Shown here: one piece after another, positions 24,333-33,319 of the stretch
Layout: each line of letters starts with the position of its first letter
Position numbering within the stretch: position 1 is the first letter of the stretch
Assembly: GCA_025774935.1 (NCBI GenBank)
Contig: JALGZK010000001.1
Span: 336,266 to 400,265 of the forward strand
DNA from: a bacterium
GTDB lineage: Bacteria > Joyebacterota > Joyebacteria > Joyebacterales > Joyebacteraceae
DNA length: 64,000 nt
Direction: 5' to 3'
Translations under genes and position numbers: made by a program
The notes under the pieces: generated by a model
Seen by the model: the letters and a program-made list of their open reading frames with translations, nothing else
Databases searched by the model: none
Told to the model about the DNA's origin: nothing

Positions 24333-25655
24333 ATGCACGACACGAACGTCACGACACTCCTCGAGAGCAGACTGCACGCCAAGGCGCTCGAGCTCCTCCG
24401 GAAGCTCGGGGAGCTCGCGGACGAGCGCGGCGTGGGAGCCTACGTCGTCGGTGGCGTCGTCCGGGACCTCGTCCTGGACGTCGGCGCGGGCTTCGACCTC
24501 GACGTCGTGGTGGAGGAACGCGGGGAGGAGTTCGCCGAGACGGCGGCCGCCCGTCTGGGCGGGAGCGTCAAGGCTCACACGCGCTTCGGGACCGCCATCC
24601 TTGTCGTGCCGGGAGGCGGGAAGGTCGACGTGGCCACGGCAAGGAGCGAGGTCTACGAGCGCCCCGGCGCGCTCCCTGTGGTGACGCCGGGACCGATCGC
24701 GCGGGACCTCGAGCGCAGGGACTTCACCATCAACTCGATGGCGGTCACGATCAACGCCGGGGACTTCGGGAGACTCCTCGACTTCCACGGCGGACACGCC
24801 GACCTCACGAAGCGCGGCATCCTCCGCGTCCTGTCGGAGCGGAGCTTCGAGGACGATCCGACCAGGATCCTCCGCGGGGTCCGCTTCGCCGCGCGGTTCG
24901 GATTCGGCTTCGAGCCAGAGACCGAGCGACTCCTCCGCCAGGCGGTCGCAGAGGACCGCCTCTCGACCGTGAGCGGCGAGAGGATCGCGAACGAGATCGT
25001 CCTGATCCTCGGAGAACCCGAGCCGTGGCCGCCGGTGGAGCGCCTGGCGACGTGGGGAATCCTCGACGCGATCGTCGCGGGCTGGGCGGTCCCGCCGGAG
25101 GTCGAGGCGACGTTCGCGGAGGTCGCGCGGCTCGCGGACCACGTTTCGGACGACGAACCGGGGCGCCGGGCGGAGGGCGAGACCTGGCGGGTCCGTTTCC
25201 TCGCGATGCTGGAGCCATCCGATCGCGGCGTCAGGAACGCGGTCCTCGATCGGTTGAACGCGGGAAGGAGGATGAGAACGCTCGCTCTCGAGCTGGCGCG
25301 GTTCGAAGACGAGACGCGCGAGATCATCTCCGCGGACGTCCGGCTGCAGGACAGCACGCTCCATCGCAGCCTGAGTGGGTTCTCCCGGGAACTCCTGGGG
25401 TTCTGCCGCGCCCGCTGGCGGGGCACGCGGGTCGCCGAGAGGATCGGCCGATACGTCAACGAGCTGGCCGGCACCGCGACCTCCCTCACAGGCGGCGACC
25501 TCGAGTCCCTCGGCATCCCGCAGGGACCCGCGGTCGGGAAGGTCCTCGCGAAGCTCCTCGAGGCCAGGCTGGACGGCTCGATCGGCTCGAGGGAAGACGA
25601 GATCGAGCTGGCGACGAGGCTCGCGCGCGAGCTTGACGAGGGGAATAAGAGTTGA
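24333..25655 (+). CDS. CCA tRNA nucleotidyltransferase / poly(A) polymerase family protein
   Basis: Class II nucleotidyltransferase-fold protein of 440 residues. Motifs are GAYVVGGVVRDLVL, the metal-binding FDLDVVV, RRDFTINSMAV and the neck-domain signature EDDPTRILRGVRFAARFGF. These define the bacterial CCA-adding enzyme and poly(A) polymerase I family; motif sequence alone does not separate CCA- from A-adding or poly(A) activity. The two tRNA genes whose 3' ends can be seen here encode CCA. No HD domain is evident. The ATG lies inside an open frame that extends upstream without family similarity. Confidence 0.88.
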   Translation: MHDTNVTTLLESRLHAKALELLRKLGELADERGVGAYVVGGVVRDLVLDVGAGFDLDVVVEERGEEFAETAAARLGGSVKAHTRFGTAILVVPGGGKVDVATARSEVYERPGALPVVTPGPIARDLERRDFTINSMAVTINAGDFGRLLDFHGGHADLTKRGILRVLSERSFEDDPTRILRGVRFAARFGFGFEPETERLLRQAVAEDRLSTVSGERIANEIVLILGEPEPWPPVERLATWGILDAIVAGWAVPPEVEATFAEVARLADHVSDDEPGRRAEGETWRVRFLAMLEPSDRGVRNAVLDRLNAGRRMRTLALELARFEDETREIISADVRLQDSTLHRSLSGFSRELLGFCRARWRGTRVAERIGRYVNELAGTATSLTGGDLESLGIPQGPAVGKVLAKLLEARLDGSIGSREDEIELATRLARELDEGNKS

Positions 25656-26710
25656 TAGCTTCGCGCGACGACGAATCGACCAGTGACACATCCGCGGCGG
25701 AGACGCGCGGTCCCGGAGGAGAGACGGTCACGATGACCGACCCGGAGCGGACGGAGATCACCGAGGAGCTCGACGGGCCGGAGGAGGCGCGCGAGGAGCC
25801 TGGCGAGGAGCTTCGCCAGGTGACCGGCGAGGAACCTCGCGGCGAGCCCGCGCCGGAGCAGATCCCCGAGGAGCCCCCGGAGGAGGGACGCGCTCCGCTC
25901 CCGGCGCCCGCCGAAGCGGGGGAAGATGCCCCCGCGGACAATCGCGAGGGCGGGCCAGCCCTCGTGCGTCGCCCCGTCTACCGCGTGCAGCTCGATGCCT
26001 TCGAAGGACCGCTCGACCTCCTCCTGCATCTCATCCGCGAGCACGAGATCGACATCTACGACATCCCCATTGCCACCATCACGCAGCAGTACCTCGAGTA
26101 CCTGGAGTTCATGGAGTCGCTCGACCTCGAGCTCGCGGGCGAGTTCCTCGAGATGGCGGCGACCCTGATCAGGATCAAGGTGCGGATGCTCCTGCCGCCG
26201 CCTGTCGAAGAGGGGGAGGCCGACGAGGATCCGCGGCAGCAGCTCGTCAGGAAGCTCGTCGAGTACAGAAAGTTCAAGGAAGCGGCCCGAGCACTTGCCG
26301 GGAAGGAAGACGAGCGTCGCCCGTTCTTCCAGCACGGCGTCGACGTCGCCGCCTACCGCGACACCGCGGAGGAGTACGACACCGAGGAGTTCCTGCGCGA
26401 CGTCTCGCTCTTCGATCTCGTGGACGGACTCCGCGAGGTCCTCTCGCGGGTGCCGCAGCGGATCGACGTCCACGCGGTCGACATGGAACAGGTCACCATC
26501 GAGGAGGAGATGGACCGCATCCGCTCCGTCCTCGGCGAGCGCGGCAGCGTGGCGTTCGCGGAGCTTTTCGAGGGGCAGATCACGCGCACTCGGATCGTCA
26601 CGACGTTCATCGCACTGCTCGAGCTCGTGAGACTCGGATTGCTCAAGGCCGCGCAGAAGCGCACCTTCGGTGAGATCCAGTTGAGCCTCAGGACGGAGGA
26701 GCAGCAGTGA
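25652..26710 (+). CDS. scpA: Segregation and condensation protein A
   Basis: Kleisin subunit bridging SMC heads in the SMC-ScpAB condensin. The family core begins near residue 110 (VYRVQLDAFEGPLDLLLHLI) and runs to a C-terminal winged helix (SVAFAELFEGQITRTRIVTTFIALLELVRLG, not quoted in full). The first 100 or so residues are an unusual acidic Glu/Pro-rich tail. The TTG start overlaps the previous stop (TTGA) and has GAGGGGA upstream; an internal ATG at 25733 with GGAGGA further upstream is an alternative. The end overlaps scpB by 4 bp. Confidence 0.92.
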   Translation: MIASRDDESTSDTSAAETRGPGGETVTMTDPERTEITEELDGPEEAREEPGEELRQVTGEEPRGEPAPEQIPEEPPEEGRAPLPAPAEAGEDAPADNREGGPALVRRPVYRVQLDAFEGPLDLLLHLIREHEIDIYDIPIATITQQYLEYLEFMESLDLELAGEFLEMAATLIRIKVRMLLPPPVEEGEADEDPRQQLVRKLVEYRKFKEAARALAGKEDERRPFFQHGVDVAAYRDTAEEYDTEEFLRDVSLFDLVDGLREVLSRVPQRIDVHAVDMEQVTIEEEMDRIRSVLGERGSVAFAELFEGQITRTRIVTTFIALLELVRLGLLKAAQKRTFGEIQLSLRTEEQQ

Positions 26711-27636
26711 CAGAACAGGAGCTCTTGAGAGCCGTCGAGGCCGTGCTCTTCGCGGCCGACACGCCCGTCACGACCGACAAGCTGTGTGACATCCTGGAGG
26801 GCGCCAAGCGGGGCGACATCAAGAAGGCCCTCAAGGCTCTCGGCGAGCACTACGACTCGGACGGTCACTCCTTCATGCTCACCGAGGTCGCGGGAGGCTG
26901 GCAGCTCTACGCGCGCGCGGAGCACGCGAAGTGGGTGAAGGAACTGCACAAGGGCCGAATCCCGTCGAAACTCTCGCAGGCCGCTCTCGAGACGCTCGCG
27001 ATCGTCGCGTACAGGCAGCCGATCGTGCGCGCCGAGGTCGAGATCATCCGGGGGGTCGACTCGAGCGGCGTGCTCGCGACTCTGCTGCGCCGCGGCCTCA
27101 TCGCGATCGCCGGGCGCGCGCCCGGCATGGGCCGCGCGTTGATGTACAGGACGACAAAGGAGTTCCTGAGGTACTTCGGACTCAACTCGGTCACGGATCT
27201 CCCGCGGCTCGAGGAGTTCGCGGAGGTCCTCGGTCTCAAGCCCGAGGAACTCGAACTGGCCGTTGAGGGCGCGGAGGCGATGGAGGGGATGCAGGCGGCC
27301 GCCGACCTGATCGAGGAGGACCTGTCGGGCGGGGAGAACGAGGACGGTGCGGGGTCGGATGCGGAGGGGCCGGCGTCCGAGACGCCCGAGTCGGAACTGC
27401 ACGAGATCGCGGGCGTCGTCTCGGCGATCGCGACGCAGCCCGGGGGCGCGGAGGCTGAGGCCGGAGCGGAGCCGGAGGCGGACGCGGGAACGAGCGGCTC
27501 GGGCCCCGTGCCGCTCCCCGGAGTCGACGTGTCGGGACCGGGTGCGCCGGCGGCGGTGAATCCCCTGAAGAACGGCGTGCACCCGATCGGGGACCGCGAG
27601 CTCCTCGAGAAGATCGAGAAGGTCGATGAGACTTAA
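26707..27636 (+). CDS. scpB: Segregation and condensation protein B
   Basis: Binds ScpA in the SMC condensin. The 309-residue product has the ScpB double winged-helix region in residues 1-185, including LLRAVEAVLFAADTPVT, QAALETLAIVAYRQPIVRAE and the RGLIAIAGRAPGMGRALMY turn. About 120 residues of Glu/Ala/Gly-rich low-complexity sequence follow, beyond the usual ScpB length. GTG start overlapping the scpA stop (4 bp), and an 11-bp overlap with the next gene. The pair is translationally coupled. Confidence 0.94.
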   Translation: MTEQELLRAVEAVLFAADTPVTTDKLCDILEGAKRGDIKKALKALGEHYDSDGHSFMLTEVAGGWQLYARAEHAKWVKELHKGRIPSKLSQAALETLAIVAYRQPIVRAEVEIIRGVDSSGVLATLLRRGLIAIAGRAPGMGRALMYRTTKEFLRYFGLNSVTDLPRLEEFAEVLGLKPEELELAVEGAEAMEGMQAAADLIEEDLSGGENEDGAGSDAEGPASETPESELHEIAGVVSAIATQPGGAEAEAGAEPEADAGTSGSGPVPLPGVDVSGPGAPAAVNPLKNGVHPIGDRELLEKIEKVDET

Positions 27637-28351
27637 CCGCTACCTGGCGCGGGCGGGAATCGCATCGCGCCGGGGCGCGGACGACGTCATCGCAGCGGGG
27701 CGGGTCACCGTCAACGGTTCCCCAGTCACGGAGCTCGGAACCGTGGTCGATCCCGAACGGGATCGCGTCGAGGTCGACGGGAAGCCCGTCACCCTTCCTG
27801 AATCACTCACCTACATCGCCCTGAACAAGCCCTGCGGGCACGTGGTCACGATGTCCGATCCTCAGGGCCGGCCGATCGCGACGGACCTCATCCCGGACGC
27901 GGCCCCGGGGATCGTCCCGGTCGGACGCCTCGACGCCGCGACCGACGGCCTGCTCCTTCTCACCAACGACGGCGAACTCGCCTACCGCGTGACGCACCCG
28001 TCGTTCGAACTCGACAAGGTCTACGATGTCGTGGCGCTCGGCGTGCTCGCGCCGGCGGAACGGGCGGCGCTCGAGACGGGCGTCGAGCTCGACGGGAGGA
28101 AGACGGCGCCCGCCCGCGTGGAGATCCTCTCGACCGAGCACCACCTGACCCGCGCCAGGATCACGATACACGAGGGACGCAAGCGTCAGGTCCGGCGGAT
28201 GTTCGAGGCCGTGGGACACCCCGTCAAGGCCCTCACGCGGGTGCGCGTCGGTCCCGTAGAACTCGGCAACCTGCGCCCCGGAGCCTGGAGGCGCCTGACG
28301 GAAGGGGAGGTGGGCGCCCTGCGGACCGCCCTGGGCCTGACCGCCCCCTGA
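27626..28351 (+). CDS. rluB: Pseudouridine synthase, RsuA/RluB/RluE family
   Basis: Isomerises uridine in rRNA; RluB acts on 23S rRNA helix 89 in E. coli. An N-terminal S4 RNA-binding domain (MRLNRYLARAGIASRRGAD...GRVTVNG) is followed by the catalytic domain with Asp103 in VGRLDAATDGLLLLT. 241 residues. The RluB rather than RsuA call follows the usual scpB-rluB order and is tentative as to target. The ATG lies inside scpB. Confidence 0.88.
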   Translation: MRLNRYLARAGIASRRGADDVIAAGRVTVNGSPVTELGTVVDPERDRVEVDGKPVTLPESLTYIALNKPCGHVVTMSDPQGRPIATDLIPDAAPGIVPVGRLDAATDGLLLLTNDGELAYRVTHPSFELDKVYDVVALGVLAPAERAALETGVELDGRKTAPARVEILSTEHHLTRARITIHEGRKRQVRRMFEAVGHPVKALTRVRVGPVELGNLRPGAWRRLTEGEVGALRTALGLTAP

Positions 28352-28395
28352 CGGCCTCCGGAGTGCCCCGAGCGGCCTTCCCGCCCCGAAACGCC

Positions 28396-28424
28396 TTGCC
28401 ATGCCGAAGCCACCCGGCTATACT
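28396..28424 (+). promoter_or_regulatory. Strong sigma70 promoter for the cmk operon
   Basis: TTGCCA, a 17-bp spacer and TATACT, just after rluB. Transcription would begin near 28431, so the TTG at 28424 cannot be the cmk start. Confidence 0.75.
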
Positions 28425-28507
28425 TGTCAGTCAAACGTGAATGGCAGAGGACACCAACTGGGACGACCCCTAACCCCACTCCTTGTGTTCCGGCGAGGGT
28501 ACCGAGC

Positions 28508-29188
28508 CTGATCATAGCAATCGACGGCCCGGCTGCGTCAGGCAAGAGCACGACCGCCAGGCGTGTGGCCGAGCGTCTCGGCTATACGTACATCGACAGC
28601 GGCGCCATGTACAGGGCGGCGGCGCTCGGCGCGCTGAGAAGTGACGTCCCCCTCGACGACCACGACGCGCTCGAGCGAGTCGCCGAGCTGGCGTCGATCG
28701 AGCTCGAGGACCTCGGCCGCGGCCGCGTGCTCCTCAACGGCGAGGACGTCACCGAGGCGATCCGGGCACCCGAAGTGACCGCGGCGTCGTCGGTGATGTC
28801 GACGGTGCCCGGAGTGCGAAGGGCGCTCGTCCGGCAGCAGCGCGAGTTCGGAGAGCGCGGCGGCTGCGTGATGGAGGGGCGCGACATCGGGACGGTCGTG
28901 TTCCCCGACGCGGATCTCAAGGTGTTCCTCGTCGCCTCTCTCGAGGTGAGGGCGGAGAGGAGGCGGCTCGAGCTCGAGTCGCGCGGCGTCGACGCGTCGC
29001 TCGGGGACATCTCGGAGGAGATCGCCGATCGTGACCGGCGGGACTCGACCAGGACGGACAGCCCCCTCCGGAAGGCGGACGACGCGGTCGAGATCGACAC
29101 GTCGCCGCTGACGATCGAGGAACAGGTGGACGAGGTGATCCGCTTGGCGCGCGAGCGCGGGGCGAAAGAGATGTCGCGCGGATCGTGA
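28508..29188 (+). CDS. cmk: Cytidylate kinase; probable CTG start
   Basis: Phosphorylates CMP and dCMP. The 226-residue product opens with the P-loop DGPAASGKSTTARRV and continues with YIDSGAMYRAAAL, the NMP-binding MEGRDIGTVVFPDADLK and a lid with RRDSTRTDSPL. Family members normally begin MIIAIDGPAASGKS. Here the codon at that Met is CTG (28508), with GAGGG about eight bases upstream. The only other in-frame candidate, TTG 28424, lies inside the -10 element. A 24-codon reading frame from GTG 28437 ends on the TGA overlapping this CTG, so coupled initiation is possible. The CTG start is inference. Confidence 0.9.
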   Translation: MIIAIDGPAASGKSTTARRVAERLGYTYIDSGAMYRAAALGALRSDVPLDDHDALERVAELASIELEDLGRGRVLLNGEDVTEAIRAPEVTAASSVMSTVPGVRRALVRQQREFGERGGCVMEGRDIGTVVFPDADLKVFLVASLEVRAERRRLELESRGVDASLGDISEEIADRDRRDSTRTDSPLRKADDAVEIDTSPLTIEEQVDEVIRLARERGAKEMSRGS

Positions 29189-29233
29189 CGCGAACCGAGT
29201 GAGACGGGAACGGAAACGACCGGCGAGGTGTGA

Positions 29234-29839
29234 TTGAGGCTCCACTACCGGCTCGGCTGGTGCTTTTTGCTCGCGTCCGTTCGGGTCCTGTTCGGGTTCC
29301 GGACTCGCGGGAGCGAGAACGTCCCGACCGAGGGACCGGTGATCGTTGCGTGCAACCACATCTCGTACTGGGACCCGGTCCTGATCGGCCTGGGCATTCG
29401 GCGCGAAGTCTATTTCATGGCGAAGGAAGAGCTCTTCGATAACCGATTCCTCGCGTGGCTCATCCGCGCCTACAACGCCATCCCCGTACCGCGGGGCGCC
29501 CTCGGCCTCGGAGCGTTCGGGGCCGCGTCGAAGGTCCTCGCGTCCGGTGCCGCTCTCCTCATCTTCCCGGAGGGCACGAGGAGCCTGACGGGGGAGCTGG
29601 GAGACGCGAGGCCCGGCGTAGGGCTCATCGCGACGCGCGCGCGGGCACCGGTCGTCCCGGTGCACATAAGCGGCTCGGCTAACATGGGGGCAGCGTTCGC
29701 GAGAAGGCGGAAGCTCGAGGTCGCGTACGCCAGTCCCATCGAGCCGGGCGAGGAGCGCACGAGAGAGGCGTACTGCGAGATCACCGGTCGGATCATGGAT
29801 TCGATCCGGGAGTTGAGGCGAGAGTCGGAGGCCGCGTGA
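29234..29839 (+). CDS. plsC: 1-acyl-sn-glycerol-3-phosphate acyltransferase
   Basis: Membrane acyltransferase that makes phosphatidic acid. The 201-residue product has the catalytic NHISYWD (His42, Asp47), a substrate-binding PVPRGAL region, FPEGTRS and PVVPVHISG, the four PlsC motifs in order. A hydrophobic N-terminal segment (WCFLLASVRVLFGF) probably associates with the membrane. TTG start with GAGG upstream. It overlaps ispH by 4 bp. cmk-plsC-ispH-rpsA is a conserved order. Confidence 0.93.
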   Translation: MRLHYRLGWCFLLASVRVLFGFRTRGSENVPTEGPVIVACNHISYWDPVLIGLGIRREVYFMAKEELFDNRFLAWLIRAYNAIPVPRGALGLGAFGAASKVLASGAALLIFPEGTRSLTGELGDARPGVGLIATRARAPVVPVHISGSANMGAAFARRRKLEVAYASPIEPGEERTREAYCEITGRIMDSIRELRRESEAA

Positions 29840-30669
29840 AGGTAACGGTGGCGCCGGGCGCGGGGTTCTGCTTCGGAGTCAAGAGGGCGCTCAAGATAGC
29901 GTTCGACGCGGCTCGGAAGGGTGACGGACCGATCGTGACGCTCGGCCCGATCATCCACAACCCGCAGGTCGTCGCCGGGCTTGAGGAAGAGGGGCTCCAC
30001 GTCGTGGAGAGCCTCGACTCTCTCGAGGACGGTACGCTCGTCGTCCGTTCGCACGGACTACCCGCCCGCCTTCTCGAGGAGGCCGTGGCCAAGGGGCTTG
30101 CCATCGTCGACGCGACGTGCCCGTTCGTGAAGCAGGCGCAGGACCGCGCGGCGCAGCTCGAGGCGGAAGGATACGCGGTCGTCATCCTCGGAGAGGAAGA
30201 CCACCCCGAGGTCCTGTCGATGACGGGGAACCTCAAGGGGCAGGCGGTCGTCGTAGACGGCCCGACGGGACTCACGCAGATCGAGGACGCCGCGAGGGTC
30301 GGCGTCGTCTGCCAGACGACGCAGCCGCTCGAGCATCTGAAGGCGGTCGTCGACGGGCTGCTCGAGCGCACGGGCGAGCTCAAGGTGTTCAACACGATCT
30401 GCGAGGCGACGTTCGTCCGCCAGGAGAGGTCGCTCGAGCTCGCGGGCGAGGTCGACGTGATGCTCGTCGTCGGGGGGAAGAACAGCGCAAACACGAGGCG
30501 TCTGAGGGAGCTCTGCGAGGAGGCAGGCTGCGACGCCTACCATATAGAGACGAAGGACGAACTCGAACCCGGATGGTTCGAGGGAAAGGAACAGGTCGGG
30601 ATCACAGGAGGCGCCTCGACGCCGCAGTGGATCATCGAGGAGATCGTCCAGGCACTCGAGGCAATCTAG
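29836..30669 (+). CDS. ispH: 4-hydroxy-3-methylbut-2-enyl diphosphate reductase
   Basis: Last step of the MEP isoprenoid pathway. The 277-residue product has the three [4Fe-4S] cysteines: Cys12 (GFCFGVKRA), Cys95 (DATCPFV) and Cys189 (NTICEATFVRQ). Other conserved parts are IIHNPQV, RSHG, EEDHPEV and ITGGASTP. GTG start overlapping the plsC stop. In Clostridia this gene can be fused to rpsA; here the two are adjacent but separate. Confidence 0.96.
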   Translation: MKVTVAPGAGFCFGVKRALKIAFDAARKGDGPIVTLGPIIHNPQVVAGLEEEGLHVVESLDSLEDGTLVVRSHGLPARLLEEAVAKGLAIVDATCPFVKQAQDRAAQLEAEGYAVVILGEEDHPEVLSMTGNLKGQAVVVDGPTGLTQIEDAARVGVVCQTTQPLEHLKAVVDGLLERTGELKVFNTICEATFVRQERSLELAGEVDVMLVVGGKNSANTRRLRELCEEAGCDAYHIETKDELEPGWFEGKEQVGITGGASTPQWIIEEIVQALEAI

Positions 30670-30688
30670 GTGCTCCGGGCGTAGGCGG

Positions 30689-30740
30689 GCGGATGGCCGT
30701 CCGCGCCGCGCCGGAGAAGGAAAGCCGCCCTTAGAGCGGC
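30689..30740 (+). promoter_or_regulatory. Two hairpins in the rpsA leader
   Basis: GCGGA (30689-30693) pairs with TCCGC (30700-30704), and GCCGC (30724-30728) pairs with GCGGC (30736-30740), in the 105 nt before rpsA. They may belong to S1 translational autoregulation; this is inference from position only. Confidence 0.35.
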
Positions 30741-30774
30741 CGGGTCACAGGCTCGATAGGAGAGAACCCTTAGC

Positions 30775-33195
30775 ATGTTCGAAGACAAGGACAGGGAATT
30801 TAACCCGGAACCCCCAACCGAAGACGAAGCGACGACGCCGGACGCGAGCGTGCCGAGCGACGCGGGATTCGGGCACAGCGAGATGCGTTCGGAGGAACTA
30901 GGCGCCACGGAGACCGAGAGTCCGGTGACGGACTCGGCCGACGAGCCGGCGCCGGACACGGGCGGCGACGACGCCGTTCAGAAGACCGCTCCGGACGCAT
31001 ACGACGCGGATGAGGCGGCCGAGCCCGCCGTCGAGGGCGAGACGCCCGCGGCGGACGAGGGCGGCGAGACGACTCCAGAGGCGGCCCCCGAAGAGGCTGC
31101 CGAGGAGGCTCCCGCGAAGAAGCAGGCCGCGGTCGCGACGATCGTGTCGGACGAGGACCTCGACGAGATGGGGTACTCCCGCGAGGAGTATGACCAGATG
31201 GCGGAGATGTACGAGTCGACCCTCCGCTCGATCGACGAGGGAGAGCTCGTCCAGGGCACGGTACTCTCGGTCACCGACTCAGAGGTCATGGTGGACATCG
31301 GCTTCAAGTCGGAAGGACGAATCCCGATCGAGGAGTTCACCGAGCCGGAGGTGCTCAAGCCCGGTGTCGAAGTCAGCGTTCTCCTCGAGGCGACCGAGGA
31401 CCAGGACGGCGAGGTCCGCATCAGCAAGCGCAAGGCGGACTTCCTGCAGGTCTGGGACAAGATCAAGCTCGCTCACGACGAGCAGCAGATCGTCGAGGGC
31501 GTGCCGAAGCGCCGCATCAAGGGCGGCCTCAAGGTCGACCTCTTCGGCGTCGAGGCGTTCCTTCCCGGATCACAGGTGGCACTCAGACGCATCCCGAACC
31601 TCGAGGAACTCCTGGGCCAGGAGCTTCGGTTCAGGATCCTCAAGGTCAACAAGCGCCGCCGCAACATCGTCATCTCACGCCGCGTCGTGCTCGAGGAGGA
31701 GCGCGCGGAGAAGAAGACGGCCCTGCTGACTGAGCTCGAGGTCGGGCAGATCCGCCAGGGCGGCGTCAAGAACATCACCGACTTCGGCGCGTTCGTCGAC
31801 CTCGGTGGGATCGACGGGCTCCTGCACATCACCGACATGAGCTGGGGACGCATCAGGCATCCCTCCGAGCTCGTGGCGATCGGCGACGAGCTCACGGTGA
31901 AGGTGCTCTCCTTCGATCCGGAGCGCGAGCGTATCTCGTTGGGCTTGAAGCAGCTCGCGGAGTACCCGTGGGAGAACGTCGAGGAGGAGTTCCCGGTCGG
32001 GTCGCGCGTGCGCGGCAAGGTCGTCTCGATCACCGACTACGGCGCGTTCGTGGAACTGAAGGAAGGCGTCGAGGGGCTCATCCACATCTCCGAGATGTCG
32101 TGGACGCAGCACATCCGCCACCCCTCCAAGATCCTGGGCATCGGCGACATCGTCGAGGTCAAGGTCCTGAACGTCAACAAGGCCGAAGAGAAGATCTCCC
32201 TCTCGCTCAAGCGGACGGAGTCGGATCCGTGGCAGGACCTGGACACGAAGTACCCCGTCGGCACCCGGATCGAGGGTCGCGTCCGGAACCTCACGGACTT
32301 CGGCGCATTCGTCCAGCTGGAAGAGGGAATGGACGGTCTCGTCCACATCTCCGACATGTCCTGGACGAAGAGGATCAAGCACCCCAGCGAGGTACTGCAC
32401 CGCGGCCAGAAGGTCGAGGTGATGGTGCTCGGCATCGACAAGGACAGGCACCGCATCTCGCTCGGCATCAAGCAGTGCAAGGAGAACCCGTGGGCGCAGC
32501 TCGCCGAGCAGTACGCCGTTGGTACTGCGGTCGAGGGCAGCGTGAGCAGGATTCACAAGTCGGGCATCGTGGTCGACCTCCCCGACGACGTCGAGGGTTT
32601 CGTCCCGATGTCGCACCTCGCACTGCCTGAGATCAGCAGGGTCGAGGCCCGGTTCGCGCCGGGCGACGCTCTGCCGCTCGAGGTCATCGAGGTGTCCCCG
32701 GACAACCGGAGGATCGTGCTGTCGGTCAAGACCCGGATGGAGAAGGAGCCGGAAGAGATGCTGGCGGAGTACGTTGCCGCACACGACATCCGCCCCGAGC
32801 TCCTGAAGCCCGAGGGTGACAAGGCCGAAGGTGACAAGCCCGAAGGTGAGACGCCCGAAGGCGAGAAGCCCGAGGCCGCGGAGGAACCCGAGGCGGAGGG
32901 CGGCGAGACCGAGACGCCCCCGATCGACGAGCCCGAAGCGGCGGTCGCGACGGCGGACGAGACCGAGACCGCCGAGCAGGTAGCGGTGACCGAGGAGACG
33001 CCCGCCGAGGCGGCTCCGATCGAGGAAGCCGCGCCCGAGGCGGCGGCAGCGGAGACGGACGAGCCCGCGGCCGAGGCCGAGGGAGAGGAAGAGAAGCCTG
33101 ACGCACAGACGGCCGGGGACGGCGGCGAGCCCGCCGATACCCCCGAGCCCGAAGAGAAGAAGGAAGGCGAGGCTCCGGCCGGCGAGGAAGTGTAG
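30775..33195 (+). CDS. rpsA: Ribosomal protein S1 with long acidic N- and C-terminal extensions
   Basis: RNA-binding protein of the 30S subunit needed to bind structured mRNA. Six S1 OB-fold domains lie between about residues 155 and 660; domains 3-5 are the clearest (ITDFGAFVDLGGIDGLLHI, ITDYGAFVELKEGVEGLIHI, LTDFGAFVQLEEGMDGLVHI). At 806 residues it is about 250 longer than E. coli S1. The excess is an acidic first 125 residues and a Glu/Ala/Pro-rich tail of about 135 residues beginning with EGDK/EGET-type repeats near residue 682. ATG with GGAGAG upstream. A terminator follows. Confidence 0.95.
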   Translation: MFEDKDREFNPEPPTEDEATTPDASVPSDAGFGHSEMRSEELGATETESPVTDSADEPAPDTGGDDAVQKTAPDAYDADEAAEPAVEGETPAADEGGETTPEAAPEEAAEEAPAKKQAAVATIVSDEDLDEMGYSREEYDQMAEMYESTLRSIDEGELVQGTVLSVTDSEVMVDIGFKSEGRIPIEEFTEPEVLKPGVEVSVLLEATEDQDGEVRISKRKADFLQVWDKIKLAHDEQQIVEGVPKRRIKGGLKVDLFGVEAFLPGSQVALRRIPNLEELLGQELRFRILKVNKRRRNIVISRRVVLEEERAEKKTALLTELEVGQIRQGGVKNITDFGAFVDLGGIDGLLHITDMSWGRIRHPSELVAIGDELTVKVLSFDPERERISLGLKQLAEYPWENVEEEFPVGSRVRGKVVSITDYGAFVELKEGVEGLIHISEMSWTQHIRHPSKILGIGDIVEVKVLNVNKAEEKISLSLKRTESDPWQDLDTKYPVGTRIEGRVRNLTDFGAFVQLEEGMDGLVHISDMSWTKRIKHPSEVLHRGQKVEVMVLGIDKDRHRISLGIKQCKENPWAQLAEQYAVGTAVEGSVSRIHKSGIVVDLPDDVEGFVPMSHLALPEISRVEARFAPGDALPLEVIEVSPDNRRIVLSVKTRMEKEPEEMLAEYVAAHDIRPELLKPEGDKAEGDKPEGETPEGEKPEAAEEPEAEGGETETPPIDEPEAAVATADETETAEQVAVTEETPAEAAPIEEAAPEAAAAETDEPAAEAEGEEEKPDAQTAGDGGEPADTPEPEEKKEGEAPAGEEV

Positions 33196-33233
33196 CGAGC
33201 CGACCGGACGAGCCGCCTGAAGTCAAGCGTGCG

Positions 33234-33256
33234 GGGGGACTCCGGTGGAGTCCCCC
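33234..33256 (+). terminator. Terminator after rpsA
   Basis: Perfect 10-bp stem GGGGGACTCC/GGAGTCCCCC with a 3-base GGT loop, 38 bp after the rpsA stop. Little U follows. Confidence 0.75.
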
Positions 33257-33319
33257 TGCGCCGCGTTGTGGACGGGGAGTCGCCGGCAGTGCCGCCCGGA
33301 CCCGTCCTGAGAGGTCGCG

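Noticed and set aside
28424-28507. TTG start for cmk adding 28 residues
   Set aside because: It overlaps the -10 element of a strong promoter, and the added residues are not family-like.
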